The notes under the pieces were generated by a model. That model worked only from the letters and a program-made list of their open reading frames with translations, was not told the DNA's origin and made no database searches. Shown in pieces: positions 1 to 7,543 of a stretch of DNA of 64,000 nt (the first letter of the stretch is position 1; every line of letters starts with the position of its first letter). Origin of the DNA: an uncultured Pseudomonadota bacterium (GTDB lineage Bacteria; Pseudomonadota; Gammaproteobacteria; Steroidobacterales; Steroidobacteraceae); NCBI GenBank assembly GCA_903927005.1, contig CAIYLH010000129.1, forward strand, positions 1 through 64,000, read 5' to 3'. Made by a program: the position numbers and the translations under genes.

Positions 1-83
1 AAATGCTACAGATTTTGAGCCTCAACCTATTCGAGAAAACACCGCTGGATATAGCACTTTCGCGTACTCCGACCCCCTCAGAA

Positions 84-437
84 TCAGATCAAGACGGCAA
101 CCAGCTGATTCTCTTCTGAAAACGTTGGGACAGGCCTGACCCGCAGATAATAGTGGCAGGTAATCCGACCGGTCAGCATGGGCCGCGCAAAGTGATATAC
201 CCACAGGCCGTCATCTCGCTGCTCTTTGCCCGACAAGGCGCGCTCATCTGCGAAGTAGAATCCATGCGGGTAAGCGGGATCGTAACCCTCCTGTTCAATA
301 GTCTCCCTGTTCGACACCAGAGCATTCATCGACCGGAGAAACCTCTCGTGCATGCTGGCACAAGCACTGACGACGACAAGTTGGGCGCACAACAGCACTC
401 GTATTCGCACTGACCTGTTCGTATTTTCCCCATTCAA
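84..437 (-). CDS. hypothetical lipoprotein
   Basis: Protein of 117 aa that I do not recognise. The N-terminus has basic residues, then a hydrophobic stretch ending VVVSAC, which fits a type II (lipoprotein) signal with Cys26 as the lipidated residue. The mature part is short, polar and rich in aromatic and charged residues (for example HGFYFADER and WVYHFARP), so it is probably a small periplasmic membrane-anchored protein. It stands alone, with the GNAT toxin gene next on the same strand about 110 bp upstream of it. Function unknown; the start rests on the fit of the signal peptide. Confidence 0.5.
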   Translation of the reverse strand: MNGENTNRSVRIRVLLCAQLVVVSACASMHERFLRSMNALVSNRETIEQEGYDPAYPHGFYFADERALSGKEQRDDGLWVYHFARPMLTGRITCHYYLRVRPVPTFSEENQLVAVLI

Positions 438-545
438 ACCACGTTACCGTTTGGCCGGTACTAGTATGGAGCCGCCGGGTCTACATGAAGTGGCTCGTGC
501 CAATTTCGGGCGGGCGTTCCGAGTGCAAACTACAAAAGTCGACCC

Positions 546-1058
546 TCACACCCTCAGTGTCTTCCTGATGTCTTTGGTCAACATGTAAAGATGGTGCTTA
601 TCTAGGTGCGAGGCTTCGAAGCCAAACCGCAGATAGAACTTGGCTGCGGCGTCATCCTTGGCGTGTACCAAAAGCGCGCGACTGGCGACGATCTCCTGGG
701 CAAGCAAAAACTTCTTGAATGCGTCCTTGAGCAGGGCAGCTCCCAAGCCACCGCCCTGTTCCGACTGATCGATCGCCAACCGTGCTAGCAGAGTCAGGGG
801 GATTGGGTGTCGGGGCAGGCCCTTCCCAACTCGGGCAGGGACGGTGGCCGGCTCGACTGCGGCAGCGGCAAGGCTGTAGTAGCCAGCCACGTTGTTGTCC
901 CTGTGGACGACGTAGGTGCGTGCCGTTCCACTGAGCTGGTTCACCAGCGCAAACCGCAGCAAATAGGTATTGAGTGCCGGCTTGCCGCAGTCAAAGGCGG
1001 ACAATTCATGCAAGCTGGTCAGCAAGTCCGGCCCCTGAAGCGGAGCCGTCGAGCTCAC
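546..1058 (-). CDS. GNAT-family toxin (TacT-like)
   Basis: 170 aa N-acetyltransferase of the toxin branch of the GNAT fold. Family members acetylate the amino acid of charged tRNAs and stop translation. The acetyl-CoA loop is seen at residues 101-106 (QGGGLG) and the typical C-terminal FYLRFGF at 141-147 carries the Tyr that is catalytic in TacT. The N-terminal part (FDCGKPALNTYL) is also typical of the family. Its ATG overlaps the stop of the upstream RHH antitoxin gene (ATGA), as in tacAT/ataRT operons. Substrate tRNA cannot be told from sequence. Confidence 0.88.
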   Translation of the reverse strand: MSSTAPLQGPDLLTSLHELSAFDCGKPALNTYLLRFALVNQLSGTARTYVVHRDNNVAGYYSLAAAAVEPATVPARVGKGLPRHPIPLTLLARLAIDQSEQGGGLGAALLKDAFKKFLLAQEIVASRALLVHAKDDAAAKFYLRFGFEASHLDKHHLYMLTKDIRKTLRV

Positions 1059-1330
1059 TTCTCGAGCACGCTGCGCGTCGCGAACAGCTTTCGCAGCGCA
1101 GGAATGTCCCGTGCAGGCGCATCGAGTGCCGCCGTGAATCTGCGCAACGCTTCGGCAGGCAGCGTGAACCGCGTCTGTTCATTCAGTGCGAGATCGGCCG
1201 CTTCGCGCGATGCTGCGAGCACGAAATCACTCAGTGTGCGGCCCTGCAACTTCGCGGCGCGCGCAAGGTGCGCCTTGTCGGCGGCCGCCAAGCGAAGGGC
1301 TACACGATCGACTTTGGCTTGAGCAGGCAT
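1055..1330 (-). CDS. DUF1778 ribbon-helix-helix antitoxin (TacA-like)
   Basis: 91 aa antitoxin. The N-terminal part (KVDRVALRLAAADK, then a helix-turn-helix-like stretch) is a DUF1778 RHH DNA-binding domain. The C-terminal tail, with TLPAEALRRFTAALD, is the usual toxin-binding arm. I chose the ATG at 1330 because the protein then begins directly at the RHH domain; the frame stays open upstream but that extension reads as noise. It overlaps the toxin gene by 4 bp. The palindrome 32 bp upstream is a good candidate for its own operator. Confidence 0.85.
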   Translation of the reverse strand: MPAQAKVDRVALRLAAADKAHLARAAKLQGRTLSDFVLAASREAADLALNEQTRFTLPAEALRRFTAALDAPARDIPALRKLFATRSVLEK

Positions 1331-1361
1331 TTGGATTCCCAATAAAGTGGTCAGAAGGCTC

Positions 1362-1382
1362 CGTGCGTACATTGTACGCACG
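1362..1382. promoter_or_regulatory. palindromic operator of the TacAT-like module
   Basis: Perfect inverted repeat with 9-bp arms (CGTGCGTAC / GTACGCACG) and a 3-bp centre, 32 bp upstream of the antitoxin start. RHH antitoxins of this family repress their own operon together with the toxin, so this is the expected position for the operator. Binding is inferred, not shown. Confidence 0.6.
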
Positions 1383-1825
1383 GTTTCTCTGGGGTCAAAT
1401 CTCGCCAATTTGGCCGATTTGCGTAGTTTGTCCGGTGATGTCCAAGAGACTCTCCAGAGGTCCAAGGTCGTCCAACCGAATCCACCCCTTTCGTTGTCGC
1501 TCAATCAGTAGCTAGATTGACGCAGCATTACTTTTCACCGCTTCTTCAATCGGTTAGAAACGTGGGGAGGAGCAGATCCAGAACATCGAATAACGGCAGC
1601 GATTGCTGCTTGCCAACAGCCAATAGCCGCTCAAGCAGTATCGGCTGAAAGTGATGATGCTCGATGGGCCGGGCACTCGCCGCCTGAAACAGCCAGGGCC
1701 CCCTTACCGGGTCCGCCCGTGCTGCGTCGCACGATGGAAATCGGTGCGAACATTTGGCGTTAATGGCGTTGCAGGAAGAGCACTCAACTCCAAAGGGCAT
1801 GATGCCCACCCATGAGGAGATCACG
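1383..1825. other. 443-bp stretch without a recognisable gene
   Basis: Spacer between the divergently oriented TacAT module and the secreted protein gene. The open frames here have no recognisable protein content. It must hold the promoter of the secreted protein gene, but I could not pick a convincing -35/-10 pair. Confidence 0.4.
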
Positions 1826-2608
1826 ATGGTGACGACAGCTAGGACAGTTGTTGCGGGATTGTGCGCGCTGACGATAGCGGGCAGCTTCGCGGCATCGGCA
1901 TCGGCGCAGACGGCCGAGGTCAAGGAAAAGCCGCCGATGTACACGTATGAGGCGAGCTGGGTGATGCCACGCGCTACCTGGCCGGATGTGGAAAAGAACT
2001 CGACGGTCAATCAAAAAACCCTTGAGCACGCCATGGCGAGTGGCGGGCTGATTGGCTACGGCAATGATTCGACCGTGATCCATACCGGCGAAGGCGCCAC
2101 ACATGACAACTGGTTCTCTGGCATGTCCGCGGCGAGCGTCCTCAACGCGCTCGACGAGATCTACAAGGCCGGCAGTTCGACCTCCGCTGTGCTCACCGCC
2201 GCGACCAAGCACTGGGACAACCTGTACGTCAGTCGCTACTACAACTGGCGCGCGGGCTCGTGGAAGGGCGCCTACACGCGCTGGTCCGCGTATACGCTCA
2301 AGGCCGACGCGCCGAGCGACGCGATGGAAGTGCTGGCCAAGTCGTTTACCGTTCCGTTGATGGAAAAACTGCTGGCCGACGGCGCTATCGTCGAGTATGA
2401 AATCGACGTCGAGGCCGTTCACACGGCCAGCCCGGCGGAGTTCTACGTGATCGTCGTCACGCCGACCGCAGAGGGCCTGGACAAGGTCAACGCGGCGTTG
2501 TCCGACGCGGTCCGCAAGGCGCCACTGGTAAGCCCGGCACTCGATGCCTCCGTGGACTTCACGAAGCACCGCGACGGGCTGGTGCGTTCAATGGTGACCT
2601 ACAAGTAA
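1826..2608 (+). CDS. secreted protein of unknown function
   Basis: 260 aa. The start at 1826 is chosen because GAGGAG lies 7 bp upstream and because it gives a clean Sec signal peptide (hydrophobic core VVAGLCALTIAG, cleavage after ASASA, about residue 27). The mature protein appears to have two halves, each beginning with a beta-strand-like segment (TYEASWVM; later AIVEYEIDVEAV) and containing helices, which would suit a tandem alpha+beta-barrel-like fold; this is a guess. There are no Cys pairs or catalytic motifs that I recognise. It stands alone and ends at a strong hairpin. Confidence 0.6.
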   Translation: MVTTARTVVAGLCALTIAGSFAASASAQTAEVKEKPPMYTYEASWVMPRATWPDVEKNSTVNQKTLEHAMASGGLIGYGNDSTVIHTGEGATHDNWFSGMSAASVLNALDEIYKAGSSTSAVLTAATKHWDNLYVSRYYNWRAGSWKGAYTRWSAYTLKADAPSDAMEVLAKSFTVPLMEKLLADGAIVEYEIDVEAVHTASPAEFYVIVVTPTAEGLDKVNAALSDAVRKAPLVSPALDASVDFTKHRDGLVRSMVTYK

Positions 2609-2625
2609 CCGCCGCCTTGCCCCGC

Positions 2626-2658
2626 TCCGTGGGCACGCCGCAGCGGCGTGCCCACGGA
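2626..2658. terminator. 15-bp perfect hairpin after the secreted protein gene
   Basis: Inverted repeat with 15-bp arms (TCCGTGGGCACGCCG and its complement) around a 3-nt loop (CAG), 17 bp after the stop codon. There is no T-run, so it may be a Rho-assisted or mRNA 3' end-stabilising structure, or a REP-like palindrome. Confidence 0.5.
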
Positions 2659-2939
2659 CCACAACGACTGGTCCGCCAGCCGAGGCAGGCGCAGCCGGGG
2701 TTGTCGCGAAGCTTCCACCCTCGCGCCGACCAGCGCCGCCCCCAACCCGCCCAACAAAGGCGGCAGCGGGTTCGTGATATCGAGCGGCGAGACACACAAG
2801 AGCCGGCGCTCGTGTTCTCAGCAAAGGACGAGCAACTCAGGCCACAGCTGCACGCCGCCCGCGACGCCACTGGCTCCCTGGACCCAGCACGTCGTATGGT
2901 CAGCTCAACTCCGTCCGTCGCGAGCCCGCTAGGTAGCAG
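2659..2939. other. stretch without a recognisable gene
   Basis: About 280 bp between two hairpins. Open frames exist on both strands but their translations are Arg/Cys/Ser-rich and show no protein-like features. I see no tRNA arms and no insertion sequence ends. It may be a decayed remnant, since it lies in an accessory region between two toxin-antitoxin modules. Confidence 0.35.
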
Positions 2940-2971
2940 AAGGCCCTGCAATGCGGGGCCTTCTGGTTTTT
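2940..2971 (+). terminator. Rho-independent terminator
   Basis: Stem AAGGCCCTGCA / TGCGGGGCCTT (one G-T wobble) followed by CTGGTTTTT on the plus strand. It reads as an intrinsic terminator for plus-strand transcription, but the nearest plus-strand gene ends more than 300 bp upstream, so what it terminates is unclear. Confidence 0.55.
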
Positions 2972-3004
2972 GGGGCTGTGCTCGAACGCCGCCGCTAACG
3001 AGCG

Positions 3005-3298
3005 TCAGGGGATGAAGCCGATCTCCCGTTGATGGCGCAAGGCTAAAATGCGGACCTCGTCGCGTGCCACCACAAACCGGTACAGGGCGATATAACCGGT
3101 CTTCCCATACGAGATCACAAGCTCGCGGATATCGCCTTGTAACCGGCGACCGAGGAGAGGGTGGCTCGCCAGATGTTCAACCGCGGATCGAATCACCGCG
3201 ACGGCGTCCATTGCCGCCTGCGGGTTCTCCAGTCGCAGTAACTCCAAAGCTCGCTCCAAAGGCGCGAGTGAACGACCCGAATAGACTACCGTTGCCAA
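3005..3298 (-). CDS. RelE/ParE-family toxin
   Basis: 97 aa if it starts at TTG 3298. The core (ATVVYSGRSLAPLERALELL, HPLLGRR, RELVISYGKTGYIALYRF, VRILALRHQRE) is the ParE/RelE toxin fold. These proteins poison gyrase or cleave mRNA; sequence alone does not say which. The TTG start gives the usual short N-terminus and overlaps the antitoxin end by 13 bp. An ATG at 3346 would add 16 residues lying entirely inside the antitoxin gene and looks less likely. It forms a two-gene operon with the RHH antitoxin. Confidence 0.85.
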   Translation of the reverse strand: MATVVYSGRSLAPLERALELLRLENPQAAMDAVAVIRSAVEHLASHPLLGRRLQGDIRELVISYGKTGYIALYRFVVARDEVRILALRHQREIGFIP

Positions 3299-3567
3299 GG
3301 CTTCAGGCGCAGTGCGTTCCCATCCTCCGCAAGGCGTGCCAGCCACGCGTGGACGTCGTCCGCTCGGTAGACCTCCCCGGTGCGCTCAATGTCCATGTCT
3401 GCAGCCATGGCTTCCTCGACCAGGCAACGCATCTGTTCTTCGTAACCGGCATGACGCTCCACCGCTTCCACGATGAAGCTGTGCGCCGAACGGCCAGTCT
3501 GCTTTGCGAGCGCGTGAATTCTTGCGCGCAGATCGGGCGGCAGGCGGATTGTCGTGGTGGCAGACAT
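3286..3567 (-). CDS. ribbon-helix-helix antitoxin (ParD/CopG-like)
   Basis: 93 aa. The N-terminus (TTTIRLPPDLRARIHALAKQTG, read in two parts: strand then two helices) is an RHH DNA-binding domain; the C-terminal half, with DIERTGEVYRADDVHAW, is the arm that wraps the toxin. I chose the ATG at 3567 because it starts right at the RHH domain; the frame stays open upstream but without family-like sequence. It is the first gene of the operon and is expected to repress it. Second toxin-antitoxin pair within 3 kb. Confidence 0.82.
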   Translation of the reverse strand: MSATTTIRLPPDLRARIHALAKQTGRSAHSFIVEAVERHAGYEEQMRCLVEEAMAADMDIERTGEVYRADDVHAWLARLAEDGNALRLKPWQR

Positions 3568-3865
3568 CGGGACGAGCCTCAGGACGTTATTTGGCCGTAA
3601 CACACTTGTAGCACTCGTTCTGTCCGCCTGCAATACAGCGACGGCGGCGACCGAGCCCGCTGTGCGCATTTCTGCATGAATCCGGGTCTTTCTTGGAACA
3701 CGCCACGGTGTCGATAGGAGGTACCATCCGCAACCGACGGCCGCGACCCTGCTCGCGGCGCTTCCAACCAGGCCCCGTTAAATCGATGAGACAGCGCGCC
3801 TATATCTATTATATTCAACGGCTTGCGTACCCTACGGGACGCGCGCCGCGGCTGGCGGTGAGCCG

Positions 3866-4498
3866 GTGACGGCGCCCTCGCCGGCGCGCCGCGGCCGCCT
3901 TTACGTGATCGCAGCGCCTTCCGGCACCGGCAAGACCAGCCTCGTGCGCGCGCTGATGGAACGCACCCCGACACTCGCGTTCTCGGTCTCACACACGACC
4001 CGCCCGCGGCGGCCCACCGAACTGGACGGCCGCGACTACCACTTCACCGACAAGAACACCTTCCGGCGGATGATCGCGGAAGGCGCGTTCCTCGAGCATG
4101 CGAGCGTGTTCGACAACCTCTACGGCACCGGCCAGGCAGGCGTGGAGGCGGCGCTCACACGCGGACAGGACCTGCTGCTGGAGATCGACTGGCAGGGCGC
4201 ACAGCAGGTGCGTGAGCGACTGCCGGAGGCCATCGACATCTTCATCCTGCCGCCGTCGCGCGGGGCGCTCGAGGAGCGCCTGCGCGGCCGGGCTACCGAC
4301 AGCGACGAGGTCATCGCCCGCCGCCTGCGCGATTCGGTCACCGAGCTGTCGCACTGGGCAGAGTTCCGCTACGTGATCGTCAACGATCACTTCGAGACCG
4401 CACTGTCGGACCTGGAGCGGATCGTGGCCGGGGATACGATCGCCTATGCCCGCGACCGGCCCGGGCTTACCGCCTTCGCGACCGGACTGCTGGCCTGA
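3866..4498 (+). CDS. gmk: guanylate kinase
   Basis: 210 aa. Phosphorylates GMP (and dGMP) with ATP to GDP in the cytosol, needed for GTP and for the (p)ppGpp pool. The P-loop APSGTGKT lies at residues 17-24; the GMP-binding region SVSHTTRPRRPTELDGRDYHF and the DWQGAQQVR motif are in place; the length is usual. The start is GTG 3866; the Shine-Dalgarno match is weak. It is the first gene of gmk-rpoZ-spoT, in the order known from many gammaproteobacteria. A 27-codon open frame upstream ends on the gmk start (GTGA). Confidence 0.95.
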   Translation: MTAPSPARRGRLYVIAAPSGTGKTSLVRALMERTPTLAFSVSHTTRPRRPTELDGRDYHFTDKNTFRRMIAEGAFLEHASVFDNLYGTGQAGVEAALTRGQDLLLEIDWQGAQQVRERLPEAIDIFILPPSRGALEERLRGRATDSDEVIARRLRDSVTELSHWAEFRYVIVNDHFETALSDLERIVAGDTIAYARDRPGLTAFATGLLA

Positions 4499-4596
4499 GG
4501 ACACCCTCGGCTCGCCCCTTCCGCAGGCCGGTGGCCGGCAGGGGGTGTTTTCGGGTATCCTACTAGACCCGTTAGCTTTTTCCGTAAAGAGTCCGC

Positions 4597-4893
4597 ATGG
4601 CCCGCATCACTATCGAAGACTGCCTGAAGCAGAGCGTCGAGAACCAGTTCGAGCTCGTGCTCGTCGCGGCCAAGCGCGCCCGCCGGCTCGCCAATGGCGC
4701 CGACGCGCTGGTCGACTGGCAGAACGACAAGCCGACCGTCGTCGCGCTGCGCGAGATTGCCGAAGGCAAGATCGACCGCACGCTGCTGCTCGAGGCGGAC
4801 CCGGAGCCGGCCCCGCCGCAGATGGTTCAGCCGGAAAGCCCGCTCGACATGCCGTCCGACTTCCGTGCGCCGCAATTCGGTCTCGGCGACTAA
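4597..4893 (+). CDS. rpoZ: RNA polymerase omega subunit
   Basis: 98 aa. Begins [12 protein letters not shown], the hallmark N-terminus of omega, followed by the conserved [19 protein letters not shown] helix region that holds the C-terminal tail of beta prime. It helps assemble RNA polymerase and forms one of the ppGpp sites. It lies 98 bp after gmk and 36 bp before spoT, so it is very likely co-transcribed with both. The C-terminal 30 residues are Pro-rich and variable, as usual. Confidence 0.95.
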   Translation: MARITIEDCLKQSVENQFELVLVAAKRARRLANGADALVDWQNDKPTVVALREIAEGKIDRTLLLEADPEPAPPQMVQPESPLDMPSDFRAPQFGLGD

Positions 4894-4929
4894 AGCGGAG
4901 ACCGCCCACCCGCAGAGCCCAGACTCTAG

Positions 4930-7086
4930 ATGGATTACGCGTCCTCCCTGCTGAGCTTCCTGCCGGGTGGGCGCCGTTCCCCGGGAATCTCCCAGCTGCT
5001 CGCCAAGGCGGAGTCCTACCTCCCGCCTGAGCAGGTCGAACGGATCCAGGAGGCGTACGACCTCGCCTCCGAGGCCCACAAGGGCCAGAAGCGCCTCACC
5101 GGTGAGGCGTACATCACCCACCCGGTCGCCGTTGCCGGAATCCTCGCCGACCTGCACCTGGACGGCCAGACCGTCTGTGCCGCGCTGCTGCACGATGTCA
5201 TCGAGGACACACCGACCGCCAAGGACGAGATCCTCGAGCGTTTCGGTCGTGAGATCGCCGAGCTCGTCGATGGCGTCTCCAAACTCGACAAGGTCCAGTT
5301 CAAGAGCCGCAAGGAAGCCCAGGCGGAATCCTTCCGCAAGATGATTCTCGCCATGGTGCGCGACATCCGCGTGATCATGGTCAAGCTCGCCGACCGTACC
5401 CACAACATGCGCACGCTCGGCTCGATGCCGCCGGCCAAACGCCGGCGCATCGCGCTCGAGACGCTGGAAATCTACGCGCCGATCGCAAACCGCCTCGGCA
5501 TTCACTCGATCAAGCTGGAGCTCGAGAATCTCGGCTTCCAAGCTCTGTATCCGCAGCGCTACAAAGTGCTTGAGCGCGAGCTGAAGAAGACGCGCGGCAA
5601 CCAGAAGGAGTTCCTGCCGAAGATCGAGCAGGCGATCTCCACCGCGCTGGGCAAGGCCGGCGTGAAGAACTCGGTCGGCACGCGTGAGAAGCACCTGTAC
5701 AGCGTCTACCAGAAGATGCGCCGCAAGAAGGTGTCGCTGGCCGAGGTCATCGATGTGTTCGGCCTGCGCGTCGTCGTCGACTCGATCGATGCCTGCTACC
5801 GGACGCTCGGGGTCGTACACGGTCAGTACAAGCCGATGCCCGGCCGCTTCAAGGACTACATCGCGATCCCGCGCATCAACGGCTACCAGTCGCTGCACAC
5901 GACGCTGTTCGGCCCGAACGGCGTGCCGCTGGAAGTGCAGATCCGCACCGAGGACATGCACCGCCTGGCCGAGAACGGCATCGCCGCGCACTGGCAGTAC
6001 AAGAGTGGCGAGGAGGCCGGCGCAAGCTCGCACGACCGCGCCCGCGAGTGGCTCGCGGGCCTGATGGACATGCAGGACGGCGGCAATCCCGAGGAATTCT
6101 TCGAGAGCGTCAAGGTCGACCTGTTCCCGGACAAGGTCTACGTGTTCACGCCCAAGGGCGACATCCTGCGGCTGCCGCGCGGCTCGACCTGTGTCGATTT
6201 CGCCTATGCGGTGCACAGCGAGGTCGGCAGGCGCTGTGTCGCTGCCAAGATGGACCGCCGGCTCGTACCGCTACGCACGGCGCTGCGCAATGGCCAGACC
6301 GTCGAGGTAATCACCGCCAAGGGCGCAACGCCTAACCCGGCGTGGGCGAACTTCGTCGTCACGGCCAAGGCACGTGCCGCGATCCGCGCTTACCTCAAAA
6401 CCATGAAGAGCAGCGAAGCGGTCGATCTGGGCAAGCGGCTGGTCAACCAGGCGCTGGCGGAGTTCAGCCTGACGCTGAAGGCGATCGATGCTGCGGTGGT
6501 TCTGGAAGCCACGCGCGAGCTCGGCTTCGCGACATCCGACGAGCTGTTCGAAAAAGTGGGCCTCGGCGAGCGCCTGGCGCCGCTGGTCGCGCGCCACCTG
6601 CTGCCTGCGGACCGCAGCGCGACGACCAGCGCGCCACCCGCCGCGCCGCTGGCTATCGCCGGCACCGAAGGCCTGGTGGTCAACTACGCACGCTGCTGCT
6701 TCCCGATTCCGTACGATCCGATCATCGCCTTCCTCTCAGCGGGCCGCGGCGTCGTGATCCACCGCGCCACCTGCCCGAACCTGTCCGGCTGGCACAAGCA
6801 GCCGGACAAGTGGCTGCCGGTCACCTGGCAGAAGCACTCGACGCGCAGCTACGACTCCGAGCTCAAGGTCGAGGTGCAGAACCGTCCCGGCGTACTGGCC
6901 TCGGTCGCCTCGGCGATCGCCGCGACTCACACCAACATCGGCCACGTCTCGGTGGTTGAACGCGACGCTGACACCTCGACGATCATCTTTGAGCTGCAGG
7001 TGCGCGACCGTGCGCAGCTCGCCCGCGTCATCCGCGCGATCCGCTCGATGTCCGAGGTCATGCAGATCGAGCGCTCGCTCGCCTGA
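4930..7086 (+). CDS. spoT: (p)ppGpp synthetase/hydrolase SpoT
   Basis: 718 aa, full-length RelA/SpoT homologue. The N-terminal HD hydrolase is intact: His64, HD at 88-89 and ED at 92-93 ([10 protein letters not shown]), so the protein should hydrolyse (p)ppGpp. It is followed by the synthetase domain ([20 protein letters not shown], about 304-322), TGS (about 395-455, [17 protein letters not shown]) and a C-terminal ACT domain (about 645-718, [17 protein letters not shown]). Keeping hydrolase residues and sitting after rpoZ supports SpoT over RelA. Confidence 0.95.
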   Translation: MDYASSLLSFLPGGRRSPGISQLLAKAESYLPPEQVERIQEAYDLASEAHKGQKRLTGEAYITHPVAVAGILADLHLDGQTVCAALLHDVIEDTPTAKDEILERFGREIAELVDGVSKLDKVQFKSRKEAQAESFRKMILAMVRDIRVIMVKLADRTHNMRTLGSMPPAKRRRIALETLEIYAPIANRLGIHSIKLELENLGFQALYPQRYKVLERELKKTRGNQKEFLPKIEQAISTALGKAGVKNSVGTREKHLYSVYQKMRRKKVSLAEVIDVFGLRVVVDSIDACYRTLGVVHGQYKPMPGRFKDYIAIPRINGYQSLHTTLFGPNGVPLEVQIRTEDMHRLAENGIAAHWQYKSGEEAGASSHDRAREWLAGLMDMQDGGNPEEFFESVKVDLFPDKVYVFTPKGDILRLPRGSTCVDFAYAVHSEVGRRCVAAKMDRRLVPLRTALRNGQTVEVITAKGATPNPAWANFVVTAKARAAIRAYLKTMKSSEAVDLGKRLVNQALAEFSLTLKAIDAAVVLEATRELGFATSDELFEKVGLGERLAPLVARHLLPADRSATTSAPPAAPLAIAGTEGLVVNYARCCFPIPYDPIIAFLSAGRGVVIHRATCPNLSGWHKQPDKWLPVTWQKHSTRSYDSELKVEVQNRPGVLASVASAIAATHTNIGHVSVVERDADTSTIIFELQVRDRAQLARVIRAIRSMSEVMQIERSLA

Positions 7087-7162
7087 CCGGTCCGTGCGGG
7101 ACGGCGATCTGCCGCCCGTGCGACAATCCACGCCTTCGTATCAGTGGGAGTCTTCACAGGTC

Positions 7163-7543
7163 ATGGCACGCACCATCATCTCCACCGACGCGGCCCCAGC
7201 CGCAATCGGCACCTATTCGCAGGCGGTTCGCGCCGGCAACACCGTCTACATCTCGGGGCAGATCCCGCTGGACCCGGCCACCAAGGAACTCGTCACGGGC
7301 GACATGGAGGCACAGGTACGGCGTGTGTTCGATAACCTCAAGGCGATCGCGATCGCCGCCGGCGGCTCGCTCGCCGACGCCGTGCGCGTCACGATCTATC
7401 TGACAGACCTCGCGCACTTCGCGCTGGTCAACAAGGTAATGGCCGAATATTTCGGCGCGCCGTACCCGGCACGCGCTGCGGTCGGCGTCGCGTCCCTGCC
7501 GCGCGGCGCGGCGGTCGAGGCGGACTGCATCCTGGAGCTGTGA
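7163..7543 (+). CDS. ridA: RidA family reactive intermediate deaminase
   Basis: 126 aa. Hydrolyses reactive enamine/imine intermediates released by PLP enzymes such as threonine dehydratase, protecting other PLP enzymes. The RidA signatures are visible: [22 protein letters not shown] near the N-terminus, the Arg of the substrate site in [12 protein letters not shown] (about 106) and EADCILEL at the end. The ATG at 7163 starts the usual [12 protein letters not shown]. It sits between spoT and recG, where E. coli has trmH, and overlaps recG by 4 bp (GTGA). Confidence 0.93.
   Translation: MARTIISTDAAPAAIGTYSQAVRAGNTVYISGQIPLDPATKELVTGDMEAQVRRVFDNLKAIAIAAGGSLADAVRVTIYLTDLAHFALVNKVMAEYFGAPYPARAAVGVASLPRGAAVEADCILEL

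Noticed and set aside
2659-2939. Possible tRNA or att site before the terminator at 2940
   Set aside because: GGGTTCG occurs but no acceptor or anticodon stems could be folded around it, and no integrase is seen.
2559-2951. 130-aa minus-strand open frame after the secreted protein gene
   Set aside because: Cys/Arg/Ser/Trp-rich translation, crosses the 15-bp hairpin and has no homology that I recognise.
4444-6216. 590-aa minus-strand open frame opposite rpoZ and spoT
   Set aside because: Lies over two certain genes, has the composition typical of antisense frames and no recognisable motif.
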